A program made the translations under genes and the position numbers. From assembly GCF_003997495.1 (NCBI RefSeq), contig NZ_RZRU01000032.1, positions 1 through 58,095 of the forward strand: a DNA stretch of 58,095 nt, read 5' to 3'. This document shows, in pieces, positions 1-7,190 of the stretch; position 1 is the stretch's first letter; each line of letters starts with the position of its first letter. This stretch comes from Mesorhizobium sp. M7A.F.Ca.US.008.03.1.1. Its GTDB lineage: Bacteria; Pseudomonadota; Alphaproteobacteria; Rhizobiales; Rhizobiaceae. The notes under the pieces were generated by a model, which saw only the letters and a list, made by a program, of their open reading frames with translations, had not been told where the DNA came from and did no database searches.

Positions 1-353
1 GCCTGATCGAGACCTATGCCGAGCCGGGCGGTTCGGAAATGGACACCGGCGCCATCCTGACCATCAACGCCAATGCGGACATCGCCCAAATCCACGACCG
101 CATGCCGGTGGTGATCGATCCCAGGGATTTCGCTCGTTGGCTGGATTGCCGCACGCTCGAGCCGCGCGATGTCGCCGACCTGTTGCGACCGGCACAGTTG
201 GATTTCTTCGAGGCAATTCCCGTCTCCGACCTCGTCAACAAGGTCGCCAACACCGGATCGGAGATTCAGGAGCGGGGCGAGATCGGGCCGGAGCCCGAGA
301 AGGTCAAGCGCCAGAAGCCCGGCGCGGACGACAGTCAGATGACGTTGTTCTAG
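1..353 (+). CDS. SOS response-associated peptidase (SRAP, YedK/HMCES), 3' part
   Basis: This is the C-terminal ~117 residues of an SRAP-family protein; the reading frame is open from base 3 and the start lies outside the window. SRAP proteins form a thiazolidine DNA-protein crosslink at abasic sites in single-stranded DNA and so protect the lesions. The visible part has the family's conserved stretch TGAILTINANADIAQIHDRM followed by PVVIDPRDFARWLD; the His of IHDRMP is the conserved active-site histidine. The N-terminal Cys2 nucleophile is not visible. The tail after about residue 85 is charged and variable, as usual. The gene ends at a TAG at 351-353. The family assignment is firm; the role is known from homologues. 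Confidence 0.9.
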   Translation, partial: LIETYAEPGGSEMDTGAILTINANADIAQIHDRMPVVIDPRDFARWLDCRTLEPRDVADLLRPAQLDFFEAIPVSDLVNKVANTGSEIQERGEIGPEPEKVKRQKPGADDSQMTLF

Positions 354-424
354 CTCACCTGTTCTTCAAAGGCGCATGTCAGCGCCCTCATGCCAGGCGC
401 CTTTGGCGCCGGCCGCACACCGCT

Positions 425-580
425 TCAGGCGGCGCGGGGCGATACGATCTTCTGCGCCGGCTTCTTCTTCTTCGCGGTGTGGAGAAGGGCGGCGACGATC
501 GCGGCCGGACCGATTGCGCGATAGTGGTTGGCCAGCGCCGGTTGCTTGGCGCGGTTGGATTCCTGCTTGCTTCGGGGCAT
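425..580 (-). CDS. small basic hypothetical protein (51 aa)
   Basis: A 51-codon frame runs from ATG (578-580) to TGA (425-427). Its product begins MPRSKQESNRAKQPA and ends KKKKPAQKIVSPRAA. A purine-rich GGGAAGAGAG sits 5-14 nt before the ATG, a good ribosome-binding site. The composition is coherent: a basic N-terminus, a central Ala/Ile/Leu helix (about residues 24-38) and a lysine-rich tail; it is rich in Lys, Ala and Pro, with no Cys. It is convergent with the SRAP gene and 70 bases from its stop. I do not recognise a characterised family. A nucleic-acid-binding or membrane-surface role would be a guess from charge alone. The alternative is a chance frame, but the Shine-Dalgarno and composition argue against that. 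Confidence 0.6.
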   Translation of the reverse strand: MPRSKQESNRAKQPALANHYRAIGPAAIVAALLHTAKKKKPAQKIVSPRAA

Positions 581-971
581 GTCTCTCTTCCCAGGTAACA
601 TTTTCGTGTCCGCGTTTGATGGCTGATTCTGACCAAATCGTGACGCCTGCTGATCTAGCCGACGAATGTTTCATGACTGTGCCGACATGTTTAATAAAAT
701 GTTTCACTGGGTCATTACCTGTGATCCAGCGACGTTTTTGCCGAAACTTGCGACTTGACGGCAACACAAGCCAAGGCGATAAAGCCGCCCATGAAAACGT
801 CTTTCGCCATTTGTGGCATTTGCATTATTGGCTAGCCTCGCGCTGGTCCGGACGTTTTCGCCTCATCTTTCCCCAGATTGGACAAACGCCCCGGCCAGCA
901 GGCTGGAGCTTGATTTGCGTCTCGCGCAGGCTGGCTCCATCCAGATTGAGTTCTGAACCGGGAAGGCACGA
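581..971. other. intergenic region upstream of cysS
   Basis: These ~390 bases are less GC-rich than their surroundings and hold no frame with coding character. They must contain the divergent promoters of cysS and the 51-residue gene. A short imperfect repeat of ATGTTTCA occurs around 665-710. I see no tRNA, no T-box-like leader and no convincing terminator. Confidence 0.5.
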
Positions 972-2408
972 ATGTCTGACGCATCGCAGGGCCTGCGCCT
1001 CTACAACACGCTGACGCGGACGAAAGAGGATTTCGTCCCGATCGATCCAGACAATGTGCGCATGTATGTCTGCGGCCCGACCGTCTACGACTTTGCCCAT
1101 ATCGGCAACGCCAGGCCGGTGATCGTGTTCGACGTGCTGTTCCGCTTGCTGCGTCATCTGTATGGCGAGACGCACGTCACCTATGTGCGCAACATCACGG
1201 ACGTCGACGACAAGATCAACGCCCGCGCTTTGCGCGATTTCGGCGGCGAGATCGCTTCCGGCACGCTTTCGCTCAACGAGGCGATCAGGCGCGTCACCGA
1301 AAAGACCGCCGATCAGTTCCACAGGGATGTCGCGGTTCTCGGCTGCCTGGAGCCGACGGTCGAGCCGCGCGCCACCGAATTCGTCGAGCCTCGCGCCGAC
1401 GGCAAGGTCGACATGATCACCTTGATTCAAAGCCTGATCGAACGCGGCCATGCCTATGTTGCCGCAGGTGAAGTCCTGTTCGACACGGCGTCGATGCCAG
1501 ACTACGGCCAGTTGTCGAAGCGCAATCTCGACGAGCAGCAGGCGGGCGCTCGCGTCGCTGTCGACGCGCACAAGAAAAATCCCGGCGATTTTGTCCTCTG
1601 GAAGCTGTCGTCGCCGGAGGAGCCGGGCTGGAATTCGCCATGGGGCAGGGGCCGCCCGGGCTGGCACATCGAATGCTCGGCAATGTCGGCCGCCTATCTC
1701 GGCGAGGTCTTCGACATCCATGGCGGCGGCCTCGACCTGATCTTCCCGCATCATGAAAACGAGATCGCCCAGTCGCGCTGCGCCCATGGCACCGACGTGA
1801 TGGCCAACATCTGGATGCATAACGGCTTCCTGCAGGTCGAAGGGCAGAAGATGTCGAAGAGCCTCGGCAATTTCTATTCGATCAACGAGCTCCTGGAGAC
1901 CGAGACCTTTGGCGGCCGCAAATGGCCGGGCGAGGTGCTGCGGCTGGCGATGCTGATGACGCATTATCGCGAGCCGATCGACTTTTCCGTGCGCAAGCTG
2001 GAAGAAGCCGACAACACGCTGCGCAAATGGAAGCGGGCGGCGGACCTCGCGCCGGCGACGGCAGGGCAGGTGCCGGTGGAGGTCATCGATGCCTTGTCGG
2101 ACGATCTCGCCACCTATGCCGCCTTCCAGGTCCTGACCCGGTTGGCCGGCGAGGCAGCGGACGGCAACGATGCGGCGGCTGCGCTGAAGGCGTCGCTGCT
2201 GTTCCTCGGCTTCGATGTCGCGTCGGCGAAGGTTGATGAAGACCACGTGGCGAAGGCCATCGCGAAGCGTCTCGCATTCATCGCCGCCAAGAACTGGGCC
2301 GAGGCCGACCGCATCCGCGACGACCTGCTGGCACAAGGTGTACAGTTGAAGGACGGCAAGGACCCGGTCACGGGCGACCGTGTGACGACTTGGGAGGTCA
2401 AGCGGTGA
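972..2408 (+). CDS. cysS: cysteinyl-tRNA synthetase
   Basis: This class I aminoacyl-tRNA synthetase (478 aa, close to the 461 of E. coli) charges tRNA-Cys in the cytosol. The N-terminal Rossmann domain has the zinc/cysteine-binding Cys34 in YVCGPTVYD and the HIGH-type signature HIGN at 43-46. Further zinc ligands lie in GWHIECSAMS and the HHENE segment. The KMSKS loop is intact (about residue 293, GQKMSKSLGNF). The C-terminal DALR-type anticodon-binding region follows. The start ATG at 972 is preceded by GGGAAGG. A repeat element begins 16 bases after the stop, so transcription may end there or read into the next gene. Confidence 0.98.
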   Translation: MSDASQGLRLYNTLTRTKEDFVPIDPDNVRMYVCGPTVYDFAHIGNARPVIVFDVLFRLLRHLYGETHVTYVRNITDVDDKINARALRDFGGEIASGTLSLNEAIRRVTEKTADQFHRDVAVLGCLEPTVEPRATEFVEPRADGKVDMITLIQSLIERGHAYVAAGEVLFDTASMPDYGQLSKRNLDEQQAGARVAVDAHKKNPGDFVLWKLSSPEEPGWNSPWGRGRPGWHIECSAMSAAYLGEVFDIHGGGLDLIFPHHENEIAQSRCAHGTDVMANIWMHNGFLQVEGQKMSKSLGNFYSINELLETETFGGRKWPGEVLRLAMLMTHYREPIDFSVRKLEEADNTLRKWKRAADLAPATAGQVPVEVIDALSDDLATYAAFQVLTRLAGEAADGNDAAAALKASLLFLGFDVASAKVDEDHVAKAIAKRLAFIAAKNWAEADRIRDDLLAQGVQLKDGKDPVTGDRVTTWEVKR

Positions 2409-2423
2409 GGGTGGCGCCAAGCA

Positions 2424-2577
2424 CCCCCCTCTGCCCTGCCGGGCATCTCCCCCTCAAGGGGGGAGATTGGACGTCATCTATGCTTTCGTCAATTTTCAAC
2501 GTTGAAGAAGCGACATCAGCGCCGAAGCTGCCGATCTCCCCCCTTGAGGGGGAGATGCCCGGCAGGGCAGAGGGGGG
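2424..2577. repeat. family-A long inverted repeat element A1 (44-bp perfect arms)
   Basis: The left arm (2424-2467) and right arm (2534-2577) are exact reverse complements over 44 bases, starting CCCCCCTCTGCCCTGCC. They flank a 66-base spacer. Each arm also contains a smaller hairpin (CTCCCCCTCAAGGGGGGAG). The same design occurs at 5317, 33692 and 37620. The spacer is recognisably similar to the reverse complement of the A4 spacer, so this is a mobile or once-mobile family rather than four unrelated terminators. Confidence 0.95.
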
Positions 2578-2586
2578 TATGCGGCG

Positions 2587-2994
2587 GTGACCCACTATCG
2601 CGTGCCTCCGGTCAATCGTGGCAATGCGCGCAAGATGCGCAAGCAGATGACCGATGCCGAGCTGAAGCTCTGGAATGAGATCAGGGCGCATCGTTTGATG
2701 AGCCTGTCGGTCCGCCGGCAAATGCCTATTGCCGGCTACATCGTGGATTTTGCTTGTCCGGTTAAAAAGCTGATCGTCGAATTGGATGGTTCGCAGCATG
2801 CCCAGGCCGAAGCTTCGGCATCGGATGCCGCAAGAACCGGAAAGCTTGAAGCGCTGGGCTGGACCATCCTGCGGTTCTGGAACGATGATGTCATTCGCGA
2901 TATCGACAATGTATGCCAGCACATCGTGATCGTGGCCGGTTTGGCCGGTGTCGAAAACCAGGCGAGCGAACCAGCAAGGGAGTCCGTTTCATGA
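2587..2994 (+). CDS. DUF559-family (Vsr-like endonuclease fold) protein
   Basis: A 135-residue protein of the DUF559/COG2852 family, related to very-short-patch-repair endonucleases (PD-(D/E)XK fold). The core is clear: MTDAELKLWNEIRAHRL, then VRRQMPIAGYIVDFACP, LIVELDGSQHAQ and GWTILRFWNDDVIRD. The catalytic-type acidic residues are the Asp of YIVDF and the Glu and Asp of VELDGSQH. No methyltransferase lies nearby, so it is not part of a restriction system visible here; the biochemical role of stand-alone members is not established. The start is GTG at 2587, ten bases after repeat A1, whose G-rich end supplies the only Shine-Dalgarno-like sequence. Its stop overlaps the next ATG (ATGA). Confidence 0.85.
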   Translation: MTHYRVPPVNRGNARKMRKQMTDAELKLWNEIRAHRLMSLSVRRQMPIAGYIVDFACPVKKLIVELDGSQHAQAEASASDAARTGKLEALGWTILRFWNDDVIRDIDNVCQHIVIVAGLAGVENQASEPARESVS

Positions 2995-3377
2995 TCGACC
3001 ATCTCGGCATCACCGTTGCCGATTTCGATGCTTCGAAGGCTTTCTACGACAAGGCGATGGCACCGCTAGGTGCGGCACTTCTTTACATGGTGCCGCTGGA
3101 ATATACCGGCGGCGCCAAGGTCGGTGGTTATGGCCGTGACCGGCCGGTGTTCTGGCTGAGCACCGGCAAGGACAAGCCCAGGGATCACCAGCATGTCGCC
3201 TTCACCGCGCGCAGCCGCGCCGAGGTCGAAGCCTTTTATGCCGCGGCACTCGCCGCCGGCGGCAGGGACAATGGGGGGCCGGGCCTGCGCCCGCACTATC
3301 ACCCGGACTACTACGCCGCCTTCGTCTTCGATCCCGACGGCAACAATGTCGAGGCCGTCTGCCATGCCCCGGAGTGA
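2991..3377 (+). CDS. VOC-family (glyoxalase/bleomycin resistance-like) protein
   Basis: A 128-residue single VOC domain beginning MIDHLGITVADFDASKAFYD, the usual first beta-alpha-beta unit with the metal-ligand His4. The second half has the conserved QHVAFTARSRAEVEAFY and the C-terminal FVFDPDGNNVEAVCH, with the metal-ligand Glu in NNVEAV. Family members are metal-dependent enzymes (lyases, dioxygenases, thiol transferases) or binding proteins; the substrate cannot be read from the sequence. I chose ATG 2991 because it overlaps the upstream stop as ATGA and starts exactly at the domain; a longer in-frame extension upstream overlaps DUF559 coding sequence and has no family resemblance. Confidence 0.9.
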   Translation: MIDHLGITVADFDASKAFYDKAMAPLGAALLYMVPLEYTGGAKVGGYGRDRPVFWLSTGKDKPRDHQHVAFTARSRAEVEAFYAAALAAGGRDNGGPGLRPHYHPDYYAAFVFDPDGNNVEAVCHAPE

Positions 3378-3383
3378 GCGGCG

Positions 3384-3875
3384 ATGAGCCTCGACAACCG
3401 GCCGATCTACACCGGCGGCTGCCAGTGCGGCGCGGTGCGCTTTCGCGTTGAAGGTGCGCTCGGCGACGCTTCGATCTGCCATTGCCGCATGTGCCAGAAG
3501 GCGTTCGGCTCGTTTTACGCGCCACTGGTGTCGGTGCGCGGCGCCAGGCTCGATTGGACGCGCGGTGAGCCGAAATACTTCCGCTCCTCCAACCATGTCG
3601 ATCGTGGCTTCTGCGCCAATTGCGGCACGCCATTGACCTTCACCGCCCCGGACGGCGTTGGCCTCGCCATCGGTGCGTTCGACAATCCGGCGGAAATAGT
3701 GCCGCTGATCCAGTGGGGCACCGAGGCAAAACTTCCCTATGTCGACTCGATCCCGCAATTGCCGGGGGAGGAGACGATGGCCGACATGTCGTCAGCTCCC
3801 TATCTGGCCGATCTCGTCTCCTACCAGCACCCCGACCACGACACCGAACAATGGCCGCCGAAGGAAAGATCATGA
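3384..3875 (+). CDS. GFA-family (glutathione-dependent formaldehyde-activating-like) zinc protein, copy 1
   Basis: A 163-residue GFA/CENP-V-fold protein. Zinc ligands are visible as GGCQCGAVRF (residues 12-21), ICHCRMCQKAFGS and FCANCGTPL, the complete CxC...CxxC...CxxC pattern. Founding members bind S-hydroxymethylglutathione; most bacterial paralogues have no proven substrate. It follows the VOC gene by 6 bases, preceded by GGAGTGAGCGGCG, and its stop overlaps the start of a second GFA gene as ATGA. The two proteins share the core but differ in the linker after the zinc domain (this one carries EETMADMSSAPYLADL), indicating an old tandem duplication. Confidence 0.92.
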   Translation: MSLDNRPIYTGGCQCGAVRFRVEGALGDASICHCRMCQKAFGSFYAPLVSVRGARLDWTRGEPKYFRSSNHVDRGFCANCGTPLTFTAPDGVGLAIGAFDNPAEIVPLIQWGTEAKLPYVDSIPQLPGEETMADMSSAPYLADLVSYQHPDHDTEQWPPKERS

Positions 3876-4348
3876 CCGAGACAGTAAGAACCGGCGGCTG
3901 CCAGTGTGGCGCCGTGCGCTTTCGCATTCATGGAGCGCTCGGCCGTCCGTCGATCTGCCATTGCCGCATGTGCCAGAAGCAGTTCGGCTCATTCTTCGGT
4001 GCGCTGGTCACGGTGCCCAGGGATGGCGTCGAATGGACCCATGAAGAGCCGAGCTATTTCCAGTCGTCGGTCAACATCGATCGTGGCTTCTGCGCCCGCT
4101 GTGGCACGCCGCTGACCTACCGGCAGCCCGGCGGACTCGAGATCGCCATCGGTGCCTTCGACGACCGCTCCGATCTCGCCCCGCAGATTCAGGTCAACTA
4201 CGCCGCGCGGCTGCCGTGGGTGGAGACGATCTTCGATCAGCCCGTCCACCAGGATCCCGACTACTATAACAGGCAGGAATCCATCATCTCCTTCCAGCAC
4301 CCCGACCATGAAACAGCGGACTGGCCGACCAAAGGTTTGCAACTATGA
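3872..4348 (+). CDS. GFA-family zinc protein, copy 2
   Basis: A 158-residue paralogue of the preceding gene with the same ligand pattern: GGCQCGAVRF at residues 8-17, ICHCRMCQKQFGS and FCARCGTPL. Both copies end with a matching motif (YQHPDHDTEQWP versus FQHPDHETADWP), so the duplication covered the full gene. The start ATG 3872 overlaps the stop of copy 1 (ATGA). A longer in-frame extension upstream lies inside copy 1 and is not used. The stop overlaps pip in the same way, so expression is probably translationally coupled. Function is inferred only at family level. Confidence 0.92.
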   Translation: MTETVRTGGCQCGAVRFRIHGALGRPSICHCRMCQKQFGSFFGALVTVPRDGVEWTHEEPSYFQSSVNIDRGFCARCGTPLTYRQPGGLEIAIGAFDDRSDLAPQIQVNYAARLPWVETIFDQPVHQDPDYYNRQESIISFQHPDHETADWPTKGLQL

Positions 4349-5304
4349 GCAGTCAATTGCGTACGCTTTATCCCGAGATCGAGGCTTTCGATTCCGGCAT
4401 GCTCGATGTCGGCGACGGCCATCAGGTCTACTGGGAACGTTCCGGCACCAAAGGCGCCAAACCGGCGGTGTTCCTACATGGCGGGCCGGGCGGCACCATT
4501 TCGCCAAAACACCGGCGGCTGTTCGACCCGAAGCTTTACGATGTCATCCTGTTCGACCAGCGCGGCTGCGGAAAGTCGACGCCCAACGCCTCGCTCGAAG
4601 CCAACACGACATGGCACCTGGTCGCTGACATCGAGCGCCTGCGCGAAATGGCCGGCTTCGACCAATGGCTGGTATTCGGCGGCTCCTGGGGCTCTACGCT
4701 GGCGCTCGCCTATGCCGAAACGCACCCTGAACGCGTCAGTGAGCTGGTAGTACGTGGCATCTACACGCTGACGCGTGCGGAACTCGAATGGTACTACCAG
4801 TTCGGCGTCTCGGAAATGTTTCCGGACAAGTGGGAGCGGTTCCTGGCGCCGATTCCCGAGGCCGAGCGCGGCGACATGATGGCCGCCTACCGCAATCGGC
4901 TGGTCGGCAGCGACCGCAAGGCGCAGATTGAGGCCGCCCGCGCCTGGAGCCTGTGGGAAGGCGAAACGATCACGCTGTTGCCGGAGCCGGAGACCAGCGG
5001 ACCGTTTGGGCAGGACGACTATGCCATTGCCTTCGCCCGCATCGAGAACCACTATTTCGTCCATGCCGGCTGGCTGGAGGAAGGGCAGTTGCTGCGCGAC
5101 GCGCACAAGCTGAGTCACATTCCCGGCACCATCGTCCACGGCCGCTACGACATGCCGTGCCCGGCGCGCTATGCCTGGGCGCTGCACAAGGCCTGGCCAA
5201 AGGCCGATTTCCACCTGATCGAGGGCGCCGGCCACGCCTATTCGGAGCCGGGGATATTGGATCGGCTGATCCGGGCGACGGATAGATTTGCGGGGAAGAA
5301 ATGA
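4345..5304 (+). CDS. pip: proline iminopeptidase (S33 alpha/beta-hydrolase)
   Basis: A 319-residue cytosolic serine peptidase that removes N-terminal proline from peptides. The oxyanion-hole loop HGGPGG is at residues 45-50, DQRGCGKS at 71-78, and the nucleophile elbow GGSWGS has Ser114. The catalytic Asp is in VHGRYDMPC (about residue 270) and the His in IEGAGHAYSEPG (about 297). Length and the WxxWE segment (AWSLWEGET) match the family. It is the last gene of the ATGA-coupled run starting at DUF559. Repeat A2 begins 13 bases after its stop. Confidence 0.95.
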   Translation: MSSQLRTLYPEIEAFDSGMLDVGDGHQVYWERSGTKGAKPAVFLHGGPGGTISPKHRRLFDPKLYDVILFDQRGCGKSTPNASLEANTTWHLVADIERLREMAGFDQWLVFGGSWGSTLALAYAETHPERVSELVVRGIYTLTRAELEWYYQFGVSEMFPDKWERFLAPIPEAERGDMMAAYRNRLVGSDRKAQIEAARAWSLWEGETITLLPEPETSGPFGQDDYAIAFARIENHYFVHAGWLEEGQLLRDAHKLSHIPGTIVHGRYDMPCPARYAWALHKAWPKADFHLIEGAGHAYSEPGILDRLIRATDRFAGKK

Positions 5305-5316
5305 CAGTGCCATTCG

Positions 5317-5470
5317 CCCCCCTCTGTCCTGCCGGACATCTCCCCCTCAAGGGGGGAGATTGGCTTGCATTTCGGCTTTCGCAAATATTCGGCGCAGCAT
5401 GGGATGGCGGAGCATTCGAGCTGCCGATCTCCCCCCTTGAGGGGGAGATGGCCGGTAGGCCAGAGGGGGG
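5317..5470. repeat. family-A long inverted repeat element A2
   Basis: Left arm 5317-5360 and right arm 5427-5470 pair with a few mismatches (for example GTCCTGCCGGAC on the left against GGCCTACCGGCC on the right strand). The spacer is 66 bases, as in A1. It fills almost the whole gap between pip and cimA and ends 21 bases before the cimA ATG. Confidence 0.95.
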
Positions 5471-5491
5471 TGCTCGCGCGCCCACAGGACA

Positions 5492-7108
5492 ATGAAAAAA
5501 CAGCGCCTCTACCTCTTCGACACGACCCTTCGCGATGGCCAGCAGACGCCGGGTATCGATTTTTCCGTCGAGGACAAGATCGCCATCGCCAGACTGCTCG
5601 ACGCTTTTGGTCTCGATTATGTCGAGGGCGGCTATCCCGGCGCCAATCCGACCGACACAGCCTTCTTCCAGGAGAAGCGGACGGCGCGCGCCAAATTCGT
5701 CGCCTTCGGCATGACCAAGCGGGCAGGGGTATCGGCGTCCAACGATCCCGGCCTTACCTCGCTCGTGCAATCGAAGTCGGATGCCATCTGCTTCGTCGCC
5801 AAGAGCTGGGACTACCATGTCCGTGTCGCGCTCGGCTGTACCAATGAGGAGAACCTGGAATCCATCAAGGCCTCCGTCGAGGCGGCGGTCGCCGCCGGCA
5901 AGGAGGCGTTGGTCGACTGCGAGCATTTCTTCGACGGCTTCAAAGCCAATCCCGACTATGCGCTGGCCTGCGCCAGGACCGCCTATGATGCCGGCGCGCG
6001 CTGGGTGGTGCTGTGTGACACCAATGGCGGCACGCAGCCGTCGGAAGTCCGCGCCATCGTCGAGAAGGCTATTTTATCAGGTATTTCGGGCGATCATCTC
6101 GGCATCCATGCCCATGACGACACCGGCCAGGCCGTGGCGAACTCTCTCGCCGCTGTCGAGGCCGGCGTGCGCCAGATCCAGGGCACGCTCAACGGCATCG
6201 GCGAGCGCTGCGGCAACGCCAATTTGATCTCGATCGTGCCGACCCTGGCGCTGAAGCCGGCCTTCGCCGATCGTTTCGAGACAGGCATTTCGGCTGAGGC
6301 GCTGACCGGCATTTCGCGCCTGTCGCGCGCTTTCGACGAGCTCCTGAACCGTGCTCCGGAAGCGCAGGCGCCCTATGTCGGCGCTTCCGCCTTCGCCACC
6401 AAGGCCGGCATCCATGCCTCCGCGCTGGCCAAGGAGCCGGCAACCTATGAGCATGTGCCTCCGGAAACGGTCGGCAATCGCCGCCGCGTCATGGTTTCGG
6501 ACCAGGGCGGCAAGGCCAATTTCCTCGCCGAGCTGAAGCGGCGCGGCATCGACGTGCCGAAGGACGATCACCGGCTCGACGCGCTTATATCGGTGGTCAA
6601 GGAGCGCGAGGCCGAGGGCTACGCCTATGAAGGCGCCGATGCCAGCTTCGAACTCCTGGCGCGCAAGATGCTGCACGGCCTGCCGGAGTTCTTCAACGTC
6701 ACCTCGTTCCGCTGCATGGTCGAGCGCCGCTTCGACGCCAACGGCCAGTTGAAGACGGTCTCCGAAGCGATCGTCAAGGTGGTGGTCGACGGCGAGGAGA
6801 AGATGTCGGTGGCCGAGGGGCATGGCCCGGTCAATGCACTCGACATCGCGCTGCGCAAGGACCTCGGCAAATTCCAGGGCGAGATCGCCGACATGGAGCT
6901 GGCCGACTTCAAGGTGCGTATCCTCAATGGCGGCACAGAGGCGATTACCCGCGTTCTGATCGAATCGCATGACGGCACCGGCGCGCGCTGGTGGACGGTC
7001 GGCGTTTCCGAAAACATCATCGACGCCTCGTTCCAGGCGCTGATGGATTCCATCGTCTACAAGCTGATGAAGAACCGCGAGATGGCCGGGCTGGTGGCGG
7101 CCGAATAG
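5492..7108 (+). CDS. cimA: (R)-citramalate synthase (LeuA/CimA family)
   Basis: A 538-residue enzyme condensing acetyl-CoA with pyruvate to citramalate, the first step of a threonine-independent isoleucine route. The TIM-barrel starts with the HMGL-type signature DTTLRDGQQTPG (residues 10-21). Metal ligands appear in HAHDDTGQAVANSL (about 206-219), and GTLNGIGERCGNANL is the second family signature. The C-terminal LeuA-type allosteric/dimerisation domain occupies roughly residues 400-530. Length and the early LFDTTLRDGQQ fit the CimA type (~530 aa) better than 2-isopropylmalate synthase. Homocitrate synthase is a less likely alternative. The ATG at 5492 lies just downstream of repeat A2 and has only a weak AGGA ribosome site. 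Confidence 0.93.
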   Translation: MKKQRLYLFDTTLRDGQQTPGIDFSVEDKIAIARLLDAFGLDYVEGGYPGANPTDTAFFQEKRTARAKFVAFGMTKRAGVSASNDPGLTSLVQSKSDAICFVAKSWDYHVRVALGCTNEENLESIKASVEAAVAAGKEALVDCEHFFDGFKANPDYALACARTAYDAGARWVVLCDTNGGTQPSEVRAIVEKAILSGISGDHLGIHAHDDTGQAVANSLAAVEAGVRQIQGTLNGIGERCGNANLISIVPTLALKPAFADRFETGISAEALTGISRLSRAFDELLNRAPEAQAPYVGASAFATKAGIHASALAKEPATYEHVPPETVGNRRRVMVSDQGGKANFLAELKRRGIDVPKDDHRLDALISVVKEREAEGYAYEGADASFELLARKMLHGLPEFFNVTSFRCMVERRFDANGQLKTVSEAIVKVVVDGEEKMSVAEGHGPVNALDIALRKDLGKFQGEIADMELADFKVRILNGGTEAITRVLIESHDGTGARWWTVGVSENIIDASFQALMDSIVYKLMKNREMAGLVAAE

Positions 7109-7190
7109 GTTGAACCATCAGCGAAAGTCCATTGATCCATCAGAACTTTGCGATGGTCTTGCCAAGGTGACTGGGCCATAGCGTTGGCCC

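Noticed and set aside
581..971. T-box, riboswitch or tRNA before cysS
   Set aside because: I could not form a conserved leader structure or a tRNA cloverleaf in either strand.
825..2420. 531-codon minus-strand frame opposite cysS
   Set aside because: It is a GC-rich antisense shadow: the plus strand has a complete cysS with all motifs, and this product has no domain pattern.
2424..2577. Family-A element as a CRISPR array
   Set aside because: The copies are single, kilobases apart and inverted within each element; there are no regularly spaced direct repeats or cas genes.
2587..2994. DUF559 protein as part of a restriction-modification or defence island
   Set aside because: There is no methyltransferase, helicase or other defence gene beside it; neighbours are metabolic.
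3384..4348. The two GFA genes as an assembly duplication
   Set aside because: The nucleotide sequences differ substantially and the protein linkers differ, so it is a real, old duplication.
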